The notes beneath the pieces were generated by a model. That model was not told where the DNA came from, did not search any database, and saw only the letters and a list, made by a program, of their open reading frames with translations. Positions 1 to 8,326 of a stretch of DNA of 34,427 bases are shown piece by piece; position 1 is the first letter of the stretch, and the number at the start of each line of letters is the position of its first letter. Where the stretch lies: positions 1 through 34,427 of the IMG/VR virus record IMGVR_UViG_3300017917_005114. One strand, written 5' to 3'. The stretch comes from a virus. Position numbers and translations under genes: made by a program.

Positions 1-68
1 CAATAGGAACATTTTTTAGCGTTCCAACAGCAAATAACTTAGCTGTCATTCAAATAAATAAATTATAA
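1..68 (+). CDS. 3' end of a head-module gene (partial)
   Basis: The frame beginning at base 3 is open and ends in TAA at 66-68, giving a 21-residue tail that finishes AVIQINKL. It lies 9 bases upstream of the major capsid gene on the same strand. In phages with DUF2184-type capsids this slot usually holds a head decoration or structural cement protein, so that is the guess from position alone. The fragment is too short to identify. Confidence 0.5.
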   Translation, partial: IGTFFSVPTANNLAVIQINKL

Positions 69-77
69 GAGGTTTTT

Positions 78-1055
78 ATGGAAAATGTACCTGTTTTTAG
101 ATCAAATAGTAACTTTTTAGGGTCTAATCGTAGGGTGGATGCTAATGAGCTTATGTTCTTTACAAATGAATTAACGGCCTTTGATCCAAAACAATACGAT
201 ATTTTAAGAAGTCCGTTAACTGCTTTTTCCGTGTTTCATGAAAAAGAAGTGGATAAATACCAGACAATATATACTTACGCAATGTTTGAAGGTTTTGGTA
301 AATCAAAATATGCGGCAGTTAAGAATGGTAAAAATACTGACGTACCTTTCGTTGGCACTGGCGGTAAACAATATTCATCCGTCATAGCAGATGTTGCTTG
401 TGCTTTGGCTTTTAGTGACGGGGATATTCTAGCATCCTCAGCTTTAAGAAGGGATGTAGTAGGTTCTCTCAAACGGCAGGCCATGCGTTCAAATTTTGAA
501 CTTATGAATACTACCTGTTTTTTTGGCTATAAAGAACTTGGGTTATCTGGATTATTTAATAATCCTTATGTCGCTACTCCGACAAAAACTGTAGCCGACT
601 GGTCTTTGTCTACTGTTGCTGCTACCGATGTATATAAGGATTTAACAGATGCTTATAATAGTATTTTAACGAACAGTAATAATTTAATATATCCTAACAT
701 AATGTTAATTTCACCAGGTATGTATAATATTATTAATACTCTGATATTTAATACTTACAATGGAATTACTGTAAAAACCCAATTTGAAACTGCTCAAAGT
801 ATAAAAATCGTTGTTGCTCCAGAATTAACAAAAGCTTTTGATACTACGCCTAAAGCAGTAACTAGCGGTGGTACTAAAGATGGTTTTGTTATCATGAATA
901 ACGATCGGGATTTTATAGAGCATGTAATGGCAGAACCTTTTGAAGCAAAGCCGTTACAAGCCGTAGGACTGGAGTATATTTCTTATTGCGTATCAAGACA
1001 TGGTGGTTTGGTTGTAAGACAACCGAATGCGATTGCTATAAGAGCAGCGAAATAA
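78..1055 (+). CDS. Major capsid protein, DUF2184-type
   Basis: This 325-residue protein looks like the DUF2184 family of HK97-fold major capsid proteins, which build the icosahedral head. Family-like features are the N-terminal ANELMFFTNELTAFDP segment, the central block with GLSGLFNNP, and a C-terminal beta-rich part with RHGGLVVRQPNAIA. Length fits the family. The start at 78 is supported by AAGAGG a few bases upstream. It heads the visible late operon and is followed 10 bases later by a head-completion gene. No scaffold or protease domain is fused to it. Identification rests on sequence feel and on the very consistent gene order downstream. Confidence 0.85.
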   Translation: MENVPVFRSNSNFLGSNRRVDANELMFFTNELTAFDPKQYDILRSPLTAFSVFHEKEVDKYQTIYTYAMFEGFGKSKYAAVKNGKNTDVPFVGTGGKQYSSVIADVACALAFSDGDILASSALRRDVVGSLKRQAMRSNFELMNTTCFFGYKELGLSGLFNNPYVATPTKTVADWSLSTVAATDVYKDLTDAYNSILTNSNNLIYPNIMLISPGMYNIINTLIFNTYNGITVKTQFETAQSIKIVVAPELTKAFDTTPKAVTSGGTKDGFVIMNNDRDFIEHVMAEPFEAKPLQAVGLEYISYCVSRHGGLVVRQPNAIAIRAAK

Positions 1056-1065
1056 CCTGCTGCTT

Positions 1066-1419
1066 ATGAGTATGGATTTATTGCTCCGTTTTAAAAGAAT
1101 TGCCGATGAGTTTAAAGACATCGGCGATGATGTTATCAATGATCATTTAGCCATGGCAGATGAATTAATATCGCAAAATATAAGAGTGCCGATAAGAGAT
1201 AATTTAATTGTGTATTTAGCCGCTCATAATATTGATTTATCGTTAAAAAGGAAAGGGTCTGGGGGGCAGGTAACTTCAGTATCGGAAGGAAAACTAAGTA
1301 TTAATTACGCTGTAAATAAAAATATCAATTCTGAATATGATTTATCAAGTTACGGCGGCAAATACATGGCTTTACTTAAAAGCGTTACAATCGCACCGAT
1401 TACTAGAAGTTGCTTATAA
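1066..1419 (+). CDS. Head-tail connector, DUF4054-like
   Basis: This 117-residue protein sits directly after the capsid gene, where phages with DUF2184 capsids carry a DUF4054 adaptor that caps the portal side of the head. The N-terminal half is helical (residues 1-55) and the C-terminal half ends KYMALLKSVTIAPITR, reminiscent of the family pattern in which a final helix and strand follow a Y/L-rich segment. Its stop overlaps the next start in a TAATG junction, indicating coupled translation. The exact family name is inferred from size and position. Confidence 0.6.
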   Translation: MSMDLLLRFKRIADEFKDIGDDVINDHLAMADELISQNIRVPIRDNLIVYLAAHNIDLSLKRKGSGGQVTSVSEGKLSINYAVNKNINSEYDLSSYGGKYMALLKSVTIAPITRSCL

Positions 1420-1868
1420 TGGTTCGTATAGTTGATAAGGATACTGGATTAAAACAATTTAAAAAAGCGATAAAGAATTTTAAAGGTAAAGTTTTAAAAG
1501 TAGGTATTTTTGAAAGTAGCGGAAAAGGTAAAAACGGTGAGCTTATAGTAAATCGTGCTTTAGCTAATGAATATGGAACAAGTAATATTCCGGAGCGTTC
1601 ATTTATACGTAGTACTTCAGATGAGAAAAATCAGGAATGGGGAAAAAGTATAGATAAAATTGTAGATAGGTTACTTACTGAAAAAGTGGACGTAAAGCAA
1701 TATTTGGGACTTCTTGGTGAAAAAATTGTCGGAGACATAAAAGAGAAGATTTCCTCTAATATGCCACCGCCAAATTCACCAGCTACAATTAAAAGAAAAG
1801 GTAGTAGTAGAACTCTTATTGATACTGGCGAAATGAGAGGCTCTATTCATTATAAAATAGAAAATTAA
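1419..1868 (+). CDS. Neck / head-completion protein, gp10 or virion-morphogenesis-like
   Basis: About 149 residues from ATG 1419. A TTG at 1410 would add three residues, but the ATG overlapping the previous TAA is the usual arrangement in this operon. The ANEYGTSNIPERSFIRST segment (residues ~45-63) is the hallmark 'NEFGT..IP.RPF.R' motif of HK97 gp10-type and virion morphogenesis proteins, which form the neck between head and tail. The C-terminus has the typical 'LIDTGEMRGSI..K' ending. Highly lysine-rich, consistent with packing near DNA. Confidence 0.75.
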   Translation: MVRIVDKDTGLKQFKKAIKNFKGKVLKVGIFESSGKGKNGELIVNRALANEYGTSNIPERSFIRSTSDEKNQEWGKSIDKIVDRLLTEKVDVKQYLGLLGEKIVGDIKEKISSNMPPPNSPATIKRKGSSRTLIDTGEMRGSIHYKIEN

Positions 1869-2222
1869 ATGTTCGATGTTTTTAGAAGAGATTTAAGCGT
1901 CTGTAGAATAGGTGAAGGTCAATATGCTAACGGTTTATGGCAAGACGGAGCTAATACTTCATTTATAATTAAGGCAAGCGTTCAGGCTACGGATGCCGAA
2001 ATAATGCAAACACTGCCTGAAGGGGAACGCACAAAAGAGAGTTATACTTTATTTACTAATACGAAACTAGAAACCTCAAAAGTAAATAAAAGCAAACCAG
2101 ATGTAGTTATGATTGAAGGGGAAAGATATCAGGTAGTAAGAGTTACGGCTCATCAGAATTTAAAATATCCGACCGCTCATTATGAGGTTTTGGTAGTAAG
2201 GGAGAATGTCGATGCTAATTAG
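1869..2222 (+). CDS. Head-tail joining protein (putative)
   Basis: A 117-residue beta-rich protein that starts at the base after the previous stop. Between a gp10-like protein and a tail terminator, phages of this layout encode a small head-closure or joining protein. The phrases GLWQDGANTSFIIKASVQ and YQVVRVTAHQN..AHYEVL resemble the 'G.W..G......I.ASVQP' and 'Y.V......W......HY' patterns of such proteins. The function is inferred from these and from position. No enzymatic motif is visible. Confidence 0.55.
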   Translation: MFDVFRRDLSVCRIGEGQYANGLWQDGANTSFIIKASVQATDAEIMQTLPEGERTKESYTLFTNTKLETSKVNKSKPDVVMIEGERYQVVRVTAHQNLKYPTAHYEVLVVRENVDAN

Positions 2223-2736
2223 TCAGCTATATAGTAACATGCATGCTTTTACCGCCCAGGCAATACCTCTGCTACCTGTAGAAAAAATAATATTTGCCAA
2301 TCAGAGTAGCCCAAGGCCTAAAAAACCTTTTGTTACAATATCCTTAGCTAATTTTAAAAACGTTGGTACTCCGATTGTTAGAGCAACAGATGCGAGCGGA
2401 TATCAGAAAATCACGACATCTATGGTTATGACGGCTAGTTTTATTGCTTTTAGCGATGTTTTACATGAAGCCGAGGATTTGCTCGGGTTATTATATAGTG
2501 CCTTTAGCACTGAGCTGCAAAATAGCGTATTTAAAGGAGAATTAGCACTCCATAGGGTAATCAAAAACGTTTCAGCTCTACCTGTAATGCTTAATGAACA
2601 AATGGAAAGCAAGGCTATTCTAGAGCTGGAAATCGCTTTTAATAAGACGATAGAGGATAATGTCGGTATAATTGAAAAAGTGGTTTTTAATGACGGCATA
2701 TCAAATAAACAATATACAGTAAAGGTAGGTATTTAA
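2206..2736 (+). CDS. Tail terminator / neck protein, LIC_12616-like
   Basis: A 174-176-residue protein resembling the LIC_12616 (phage neck terminator gp12-like) family, which caps the tail tube before it joins the head. The N-terminal VEKIIFANQSSPRPKKPFVTISLANF matches the family pattern of an N/Q..P.P..P..T..L segment, followed by an alpha/beta core and a C-terminal strand. AAGGGAG lies too close to ATG 2206 and about 8 bases before ATG 2212, so 2212 (starting MLISQ) is the likelier start. The gene overlaps its predecessor by 11-17 bases and stops directly before the sheath gene. Confidence 0.65.
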   Translation: MSMLISQLYSNMHAFTAQAIPLLPVEKIIFANQSSPRPKKPFVTISLANFKNVGTPIVRATDASGYQKITTSMVMTASFIAFSDVLHEAEDLLGLLYSAFSTELQNSVFKGELALHRVIKNVSALPVMLNEQMESKAILELEIAFNKTIEDNVGIIEKVVFNDGISNKQYTVKVGI

Positions 2737-3786
2737 ATGGCTTTAATAGATGAATATGTAAAAATAAATATCACAAGAGCGACTATGGGTCTTGAACCTA
2801 TTTCACTTGATACTCTTTTGGTAATAGGAAGTGCAAAAAAAACTGCAAATGTAGTAGCAGATGAGACTATACGTGTTAAAGAATATGGAAGCTTACTAGA
2901 GGTGACTGGCGATTTTGCTACTGATACTAAAGAATACAAGGCAGCATCGCTGTATTTTGGTCAGGAAATCAGGCCAACCAAGTTATTAATAGGCCAAGTA
3001 TTTAAAGATGAAACATTTGAGCAAGCTTATCCTAAAATTCTTCTTAAGAAGAGTAATTTTTATGGTGTGATGATTACTAGTGTTGATTCAGTTGACGTAC
3101 TAGCAATTGCAGCTCTAGTCCAAGCCGATAATTACAGAATATTCGGCACTTCTTCCAGCGATGTAAAAACTTATGTACAAGACGATCAATCTCATATCAT
3201 CTACAAATTAAAAGCTAAAAATTACGATAGAACATTTACCATTTTTAATACAGGAGCAAATACTTCGTATCCTGAAGCTGCGTGGTTTGGTTTAATGCTA
3301 ACTAAAAATGCTGGAAGCGCTACTTGGGCTTATAAAACTTTAACAAATGTCGTAGCTGATAATCTTACCTCCGCGCAGAGAACGGTAATATCTGCTAATA
3401 AAGGAAATTATTACGTCAACTTCGGCGGCAAGGACATAATGCTAGATGGCATTACGGCTCAAGGTGAGTATATCGATATTATGATCGGTATAGACTGGAT
3501 TACTTCTCAAATGAAGCTATCCCTTGCTAATGCACTTGTTACATCCGATAAAATACCTTTTACCAACCAAGGTATCGGTATTGTTGAAAGCATCGTAAGA
3601 AACACTTTAAATGATGCAGCTGATAAATCAATTCTTGATAGAGACAGTATCAAAGTATCCGTACCTGATGTTAGAGATGTATTAGTTAGCAATAGAACCA
3701 ATAGGACTTTACCTGATGTCAAATTTGAAGCAAGGCTAGCTGGAGCAATACATAAAATCGGTATTTCAGGAATATTAACAGTTTAA
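2737..3786 (+). CDS. Contractile tail sheath protein, DUF3383-type
   Basis: This 349-residue protein has the hallmarks of DUF3383, the sheath subunit of contractile-tailed phages. These are an N-terminal VKINITRATMGLEP strand region, a middle domain with YPEAAWFGLMLTKNAGSATWAYKTL, and a C-terminal block ending ..FEARLAGAIHKIGISGILTV that forms the strand handshake between neighbouring subunits. It surrounds the tube and shortens on infection. It starts directly after the terminator gene and is followed by the tube gene 13 bases later. It marks the phage as a myovirus. Confidence 0.85.
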   Translation: MALIDEYVKINITRATMGLEPISLDTLLVIGSAKKTANVVADETIRVKEYGSLLEVTGDFATDTKEYKAASLYFGQEIRPTKLLIGQVFKDETFEQAYPKILLKKSNFYGVMITSVDSVDVLAIAALVQADNYRIFGTSSSDVKTYVQDDQSHIIYKLKAKNYDRTFTIFNTGANTSYPEAAWFGLMLTKNAGSATWAYKTLTNVVADNLTSAQRTVISANKGNYYVNFGGKDIMLDGITAQGEYIDIMIGIDWITSQMKLSLANALVTSDKIPFTNQGIGIVESIVRNTLNDAADKSILDRDSIKVSVPDVRDVLVSNRTNRTLPDVKFEARLAGAIHKIGISGILTV

Positions 3787-3799
3787 TAAGGTACTAAAT

Positions 3800-4225
3800 A
3801 TGGCAATAAAAGTTTTTGACCCCAATCAAATTGGCGTGATAGTAGGAGTTAGTGCAATTCAAGGGTTTGCAGAAGATAGTATGCTAGCGGTAGATACTGA
3901 AGATGCTAAATATGGTATTACTTCAGATGTTCACGGCGATGTTACAAGATTCAGGCAGAACAAGAATATAGCTAAAGTAACTCTAACACTAACTCAAAGC
4001 TCACCTTCAAACGATGTCTTAAGTTCATTTTTAGAAGCCGATCGTAAAAGTAATGCTGGAGTTTTCAATTTTATGATTAAAGATAACTCTGGTACTACAT
4101 TATTTACGAGCGTTAATGCTTATGTTGAGAAACAGGCCACTGTTGAGTTCGGCAATGATAACAAGAATAGAGAATGGACAATTATTTGCATTAATCCTAG
4201 CAACTTTGTCGGAGGGGTTAAATAG
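3800..4225 (+). CDS. Tail tube protein, DUF3277-like
   Basis: A 141-residue protein matching the DUF3277 tube family in length and layout. The N-terminus FDPNQIGVIVGVSAIQGFAEDSM resembles the family 'fdp..v.v..gg..i.Gf..gt', followed by GDVTRFRQNKNIAKVTLTLTQSS, and the end is the family-like 'WTIICINP..FVGG'. It forms the inner tube under the sheath through which DNA passes. Its last base overlaps the GTG of the chaperone gene. Confidence 0.8.
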   Translation: MAIKVFDPNQIGVIVGVSAIQGFAEDSMLAVDTEDAKYGITSDVHGDVTRFRQNKNIAKVTLTLTQSSPSNDVLSSFLEADRKSNAGVFNFMIKDNSGTTLFTSVNAYVEKQATVEFGNDNKNREWTIICINPSNFVGGVK

Positions 4226-4686
4226 TGATAGAAACAAGAAATAAAATCGTAGCAGGACATAGATACGACTGCACTTTATTTCCTGCTATGAAAGGATATA
4301 AGATTGCTCGCAAGATAGCTAAGTTATTTAGCAGCGCATTTGGTGGAGTTGTTCCATCTGATAGTTCTAAATTACTTGATAATGAAATCAACTTTTCAAA
4401 AGTTATAGATGAACTAATTGCGATAGACGAGAATGGTGATTTTATTCTTGAATTACTTGCAAATACCATTAGAGACGAACAGGTTATTAATAGAGGTAGT
4501 TTTGATAAGATATACCAGAATAATTACCTGGAGTTAATACAAGCTCTGCAATTTGTTTTAGAATGCAATTTTAGTGAATTCTTTGATCTCTTTAAAAAAA
4601 AAGATACCAGAGAGCAGATAAACAAACAGGAGGAAGTACCGATGGACGGGCAAATTCAATCTCAGAACGACTCGATAAAGATTTAA
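4225..4686 (+). CDS. Tail assembly chaperone, short form (gpG-like)
   Basis: The GTG start at 4225 is preceded by GGAGGGG with good spacing and overlaps the tube stop. The 153-residue product is helical and acidic/leucine-rich (ALQFVLECNFSEFFDLF), as in phage tail chaperones that bind the tape measure while the tube grows. After residue 123 it runs into a nine-A tract (4594-4602) and then a low-complexity, probably unfolded tail ending QNDSIKI. The meaningful continuation is in the -1 frame (next entry), as in the lambda G/GT pair. Identity comes from the slot between tube and tape measure plus the frameshift architecture. Confidence 0.75.
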   Translation: MIETRNKIVAGHRYDCTLFPAMKGYKIARKIAKLFSSAFGGVVPSDSSKLLDNEINFSKVIDELIAIDENGDFILELLANTIRDEQVINRGSFDKIYQNNYLELIQALQFVLECNFSEFFDLFKKKDTREQINKQEEVPMDGQIQSQNDSIKI

Positions 4687-4844
4687 GCGAAGAATTAATT
4701 ATTTGGCGTCCGATCTTAGAGGGGTTAGTTACGTATACGGAGGTATGTAGTATAATGTCTCTTGATGATATCATGAAAGCAAATGCCCTTCTTGATATGA
4801 AGGCATGCGCGGAAGCTGAAGCATACAAAAAAATACAAAAATGA
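4602..4844 (+). CDS. Tail chaperone -1 frameshift extension (gpT-like; fused product 4225-4844)
   Basis: Starting in the A-run, the -1 frame is open for 80 codons and stops at TGA 4842-4844, which overlaps the tape measure ATG at 4841. The frame opens immediately after an in-frame TAA at 4593-4595, just where slippage would enter it. The product contains IIWRPILEGLVTY and LDDIMKANALLDMKA, coherent protein sequence reminiscent of the DUF6889 proteins found between tail chaperone and tape measure in related phages. A -1 slip at A-AAA-AAA (4596-4602), ribosomal or by RNA polymerase, would make a fused protein of about 206 residues. Independent initiation at ATG 4755 is a weaker alternative. Confidence 0.75.
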   Translation, partial: RYQRADKQTGGSTDGRANSISERLDKDLSEELIIWRPILEGLVTYTEVCSIMSLDDIMKANALLDMKACAEAEAYKKIQK

Positions 4845-6427
4845 TAGCTAGAGAATTACTGATAAAACTGGGTTTTGATATTGACGAGAGCAAGTTAAAT
4901 AAGTTCTCGAAGGTTGTAGATGATGCTAAAAGCAAGATGATTAGTTTAAAGCAGAGCGTAGCAGGAAAGCTTGGGGCATCACTTAAATCTAACAAATATA
5001 AATTCTCTCCTATGGAGGAATATGATAGGTCTGTAATAAATGATACCAAAAATCAGTTAAATAAGTCTTCATCAAGTACTAATACTAAATTCGCCGAACT
5101 AAAGGCCTATAGGGATGAATTGCTAAGTTTCTCTAAAGAAGAAAGAAACGAGATTCTTCTCAATAACAAACTGGAAAAGGCGGCAATAAATGAAGTTAAG
5201 CGAGAAGAAAGGCAAAAGCATCTAGAAAAACAGCGACAATTAAGAGAGGAGCAGAGGCTAGAGGCTAGAAATCGCTTCGCAAGCTGGCGGTCTGGTATGA
5301 TTGCCGCCTCCCGCAAGATAGCAATAGCTGGAGCGGCTATCATGGGAGGATTTGGTCTTGGCTTAAGGTCTACTCTAAAAGATGTTGATAGTTATAAGAA
5401 AGGAGAAAATGAAAACGGCTCTACTTTTACTCCTAAACAAATTGCTGAAGTTGATAAATTTAATGCAAGCCTAAAAACTACTGCCGCCATAACTCGGGAA
5501 ATACGCAATTCTTTTGTAATTGATATGTTACCTGCCGTTAATGAGGTAGTATTATCATTTAAGCAATGGATGATTGTAAATAAGGATTTAATAGGTGGAA
5601 AACTAAAAAAAGCCATAGAAACTGTCACAGATGTATTTAAACTACTTGTGCCAATAATCAGTCGTATTATCGGTATATTTGATATGCTTGTCTCTGCTAC
5701 TGTTGGCTGGAAATACTTAATTACTGCTGTTATAGGTATCGGATTAGCTGTTTGGTTTGCTGGAGTTGCAAGTAGTATCTGGGCAGCAGTAATTGCTTTT
5801 AGAGCGTTTGCAGGGGCAATAGCAGCAGTATTATTAGCTAATCCTCTCCTAACAGCAGCTATTACTGCTATACTAGCAGTTTTAGCTCTGCTTATAGATG
5901 AAATTTGGGTTACCATTGAAGGCGGTGATAGTTTAATTAACAGATTTTTAAAAAGCGATGCTTGGGAGTTTTGTAAAGACCGAATTAACGAAGTAGTAGA
6001 AGCATTGAAGTTCATGTGGGAATGGATAATAAAAGCAAAAGATGGCCTGTTATCTCTTCCAAATAAAACTTGGAAACTCGGCGTAGAACTTAAGGACAAT
6101 ATAAAAGATTTTTTTGATATTGAAAAAAGAATAAAAAATATGGACTTGCCAGCGGGATATACCCCTTTAGGGGCAAAAGTATTTAGTATGCCGTCTTATT
6201 CTCCCGAGGAGCTAGCTACTTCCCCTAGTATAATGCACAGCACTAATTTAAAAAAACATCATAATAACATTACGCAGAAAAACTCGTTTAATATGAATAT
6301 AACTGTTCCAGTCGGGACTTCCGCCGAGCAGGCTAAGGTAATAACTGATCTGGTAAAGGCGGAACTTGAAAAACATCAGGAGTTTGAAACAGAAAAAACA
6401 CTAGCAGCAATTGGAGCGTATTATTAA
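4841..6427 (+). CDS. Tail tape measure protein
   Basis: A 528-residue protein setting tail length. Residues ~1-150 are charged and coiled-coil-like (for example KEERNEILLNNKLEKAAINEVKREER). They are followed by a glycine/alanine hydrophobic stretch near 160-175 and a long hydrophobic region at roughly 270-355 with several membrane-like segments. That pattern is typical of tape measures that enter the inner membrane at injection. The N-terminal LLIKLGFDIDESKLNKFSKVV recalls the start of related tape measures. It is short for a myovirus. At about 1.5 angstrom per residue it implies a tail near 80 nm. No lytic transglycosylase domain is apparent. ATG overlaps the chaperone-extension stop. Confidence 0.8.
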   Translation: MIARELLIKLGFDIDESKLNKFSKVVDDAKSKMISLKQSVAGKLGASLKSNKYKFSPMEEYDRSVINDTKNQLNKSSSSTNTKFAELKAYRDELLSFSKEERNEILLNNKLEKAAINEVKREERQKHLEKQRQLREEQRLEARNRFASWRSGMIAASRKIAIAGAAIMGGFGLGLRSTLKDVDSYKKGENENGSTFTPKQIAEVDKFNASLKTTAAITREIRNSFVIDMLPAVNEVVLSFKQWMIVNKDLIGGKLKKAIETVTDVFKLLVPIISRIIGIFDMLVSATVGWKYLITAVIGIGLAVWFAGVASSIWAAVIAFRAFAGAIAAVLLANPLLTAAITAILAVLALLIDEIWVTIEGGDSLINRFLKSDAWEFCKDRINEVVEALKFMWEWIIKAKDGLLSLPNKTWKLGVELKDNIKDFFDIEKRIKNMDLPAGYTPLGAKVFSMPSYSPEELATSPSIMHSTNLKKHHNNITQKNSFNMNITVPVGTSAEQAKVITDLVKAELEKHQEFETEKTLAAIGAYY

Positions 6428-7095
6428 TGGCCTCAATTATTACATCTTTATTTAGAGCATCAAATCTTTTTGGAGGCGTGGAATCATTATTCTTTGGTAA
6501 TAATAACAAGACAAAGATCGGTGATTTAGTGTTAGATGCATCGCTTACCGAAGTAATTACTTTAAGCTCTACTATTACCGAGCATCCTATTGAGACTAAG
6601 GAAGCTATCAGCGATCATATTTTTAAAAATCCCCTTAAGGTAAAAATAGAAGGGTATATTACAGATAGTCCGATTAAAATATTCGGTATTCTTGAGACTC
6701 CGCTGCAGAATAACTCTGTTGATAAAATCATAAATAGTATTAATTCATTTTTACCTTTTCAAAAGTCTGCCAAACCCAGCGTGCAAGCTTATCAGTTGTT
6801 AACTAATCTATATGAAAACAGGCAATTACTTAATGTTGTAACCAAGCTGAATGTCTTTAAAAACATGGCTATTGAGAATATCAGTTTTAATAATGACATA
6901 AATACTGGAGAAAGATTGGAGTTTTCTGCGGAACTAGTACAGGTCAGGTTTGCGAGCATAAAAAAATCCTTTTATACCACCTATAAAGATAAAGATACTA
7001 TGGCGATTGCAAGTCCTATGCAGGATAAGGGTATATCTGAAAAAGGTACTAGTGCTGCAGCTAGTATGTTTGATAAGGTAAAAAGTTATTTTTAA
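6427..7095 (+). CDS. Dit-like tail/baseplate protein
   Basis: This 222-residue protein follows the tape measure in a TAATG overlap. The segment LTEVITLSSTITEHPIETKEAISDHIFKNPLKVKIEGYI is a clear version of the Dit-like pattern ('..s.....h.ve.g..isDHv...P..i.i.G.isd'). That domain forms the hub ring joining tube and baseplate. The C-terminal 60 residues (STFFRYT region on the other strand) are low-complexity and serine/alanine-rich here, ending in a short hydrophobic tip. Fits baseplate assembly. Confidence 0.75.
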   Translation: MASIITSLFRASNLFGGVESLFFGNNNKTKIGDLVLDASLTEVITLSSTITEHPIETKEAISDHIFKNPLKVKIEGYITDSPIKIFGILETPLQNNSVDKIINSINSFLPFQKSAKPSVQAYQLLTNLYENRQLLNVVTKLNVFKNMAIENISFNNDINTGERLEFSAELVQVRFASIKKSFYTTYKDKDTMAIASPMQDKGISEKGTSAAASMFDKVKSYF

Positions 7096-7109
7096 AATAT
7101 TTATTAATA

Positions 7110-7469
7110 ATGTCAAAAAACAGCTCATTAGATTATATACAGTGGTTTGAAGGTTATCGCTTTAAAACGCAGGTAGTACTTGGGGTTACTCAAAAATATT
7201 ATACTTTGGAAGCATACTACCACATTCGTAGCGATAGCTGGTATGTAAGCATTAGAGCGGAAGATGATAAGTTACTTGTGCAGCATAAAAAGCTGGTACT
7301 GGGTTTTGATGTACTGGAGTATTGTTATGATTTAGAAAAACCTGATTGCAAGCTAATTCCTATAACTGATGAAGATACAATCAAGGATATTAATTATGAT
7401 AATATGGCAAATGGGAGTGTAAAGCTTATACATCTAACGCCTGAAGATATTAATAATTTAAAAAGTTAA
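7110..7469 (+). CDS. Baseplate plug protein, Pam3 gp18-like
   Basis: A 119-residue beta-rich protein in the position of the small 'baseplate plug' proteins of myoviruses with DUF3383/DUF3277 tails. The family-like pattern is an N-terminal strand set with QTVVLGVTQKYYTLEAYYHIRSDSWYVSIRAEDDKLL-type spacing, followed by LGFDVLEYC and a C-terminal LIHLTPEDIN. The plug seals the hub before contraction. No strong ribosome-binding site is visible upstream of 7110. It sits between Dit-like and hub genes. Confidence 0.65.
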   Translation: MSKNSSLDYIQWFEGYRFKTQVVLGVTQKYYTLEAYYHIRSDSWYVSIRAEDDKLLVQHKKLVLGFDVLEYCYDLEKPDCKLIPITDEDTIKDINYDNMANGSVKLIHLTPEDINNLKS

Positions 7470-7474
7470 TTCCC

Positions 7475-8326
7475 GTGTTTTATTTTGATAGAGTCTGCAA
7501 AATCATAATAGATAGTAAAATGCGGATTACGATTGAGAATTGCAAAATCAAGTTTGAAATCATTAAGTCGTCTAAGCCAAAAGAAAACATGGCCAAAATA
7601 GAAATCTATAACCTTGCTCCTGATACTAGGAGAATGATTACAGAAGAAGAATCAATATGTAGGGTACTCGCTGGATATTCTAAAGGTGAAGGGTTAGTTG
7701 AAATAGGACAGGGGGATATTTCAAAAATAAAACATAATAGAGATAAAACGGAAGTAGTAACTGAAATATACTTGGCAGAAGGGATAAGAACAACACGAAG
7801 CAAACCTGTTAGCTTTGGCTATAGCTATAATACCGATGTAAAACTTACCACAATTCTACAGGAAATTACAAAACAGACTGGAGGAGAGTTTAGAACTATA
7901 GATATTGATCAAAACAAAACAATCAAAACAGGATATAGTGATAGCGGTTCTCTTGATTATGTCATGAATAACCTAGCTGTAAATTTTAATTTTGACTGGT
8001 CAATGCAGAATGGAGTTATTGTTATCAAAGGTAATAAGTCATCTTCTAAAAAAGAAATATTATTACTTACTCCAGAAACAGGGCTAATTCTACATCCTGA
8101 ATCGGTAAAAAAAGTCTCAAAAAAACTAGAGAAATCAGAAATAACAAAAATGAGTAAAAAATCCAGATCAGTGCAATGTTTATTACAACCAAAATTACAA
8201 ATTCATGACATAATACGCTTGCAGAGTGGCGATATAAATGGATTATTTGAAGTACAAAAAATAACCCACAGTGGTGACATGCGAGGAAATGATTGGTATT
8301 CCAGTCTGGAGATTTACGGGATATGA
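7475..8326 (+). CDS. Baseplate hub protein, gp27/gpD-like
   Basis: A 283-residue protein consistent with the XkdQ/gp27-type hub that trimerises above the spike. The opening FDRVCKIIIDSKMRITIENCKIKFEIIKSSKPKENMAKIEIYNL is the typical start of such hubs, in which a strand pair leads to 'k.......p..a.i.iyNL'. The middle SLDYVMNNLAVNFNFDWSMQNGVIVIKG is the family's 'LD.l.......w....g.l.i' element. The end carries LQPKLQIHDIIRLQSG...YEVQKI-type OB-fold strands. The GTG at 7475 is the likely start because it supplies the first strand. An ATG at 7520 would remove it. ATGA overlap with the next gene. Confidence 0.75.
   Translation: MFYFDRVCKIIIDSKMRITIENCKIKFEIIKSSKPKENMAKIEIYNLAPDTRRMITEEESICRVLAGYSKGEGLVEIGQGDISKIKHNRDKTEVVTEIYLAEGIRTTRSKPVSFGYSYNTDVKLTTILQEITKQTGGEFRTIDIDQNKTIKTGYSDSGSLDYVMNNLAVNFNFDWSMQNGVIVIKGNKSSSKKEILLLTPETGLILHPESVKKVSKKLEKSEITKMSKKSRSVQCLLQPKLQIHDIIRLQSGDINGLFEVQKITHSGDMRGNDWYSSLEIYGI

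Noticed and set aside
4755-4844. Independent small gene starting at ATG 4755
   Set aside because: The -1 frame is open and protein-like well upstream of this ATG to the A-run, which favours frameshifting. Independent initiation is kept only as an alternative.
5392-6099. 235-codon open frame on the - strand inside the tape measure gene
   Set aside because: Long but fully antisense to a convincing tape measure protein. The frame arises from its hydrophobic, A/T-biased codons and has no start signal.
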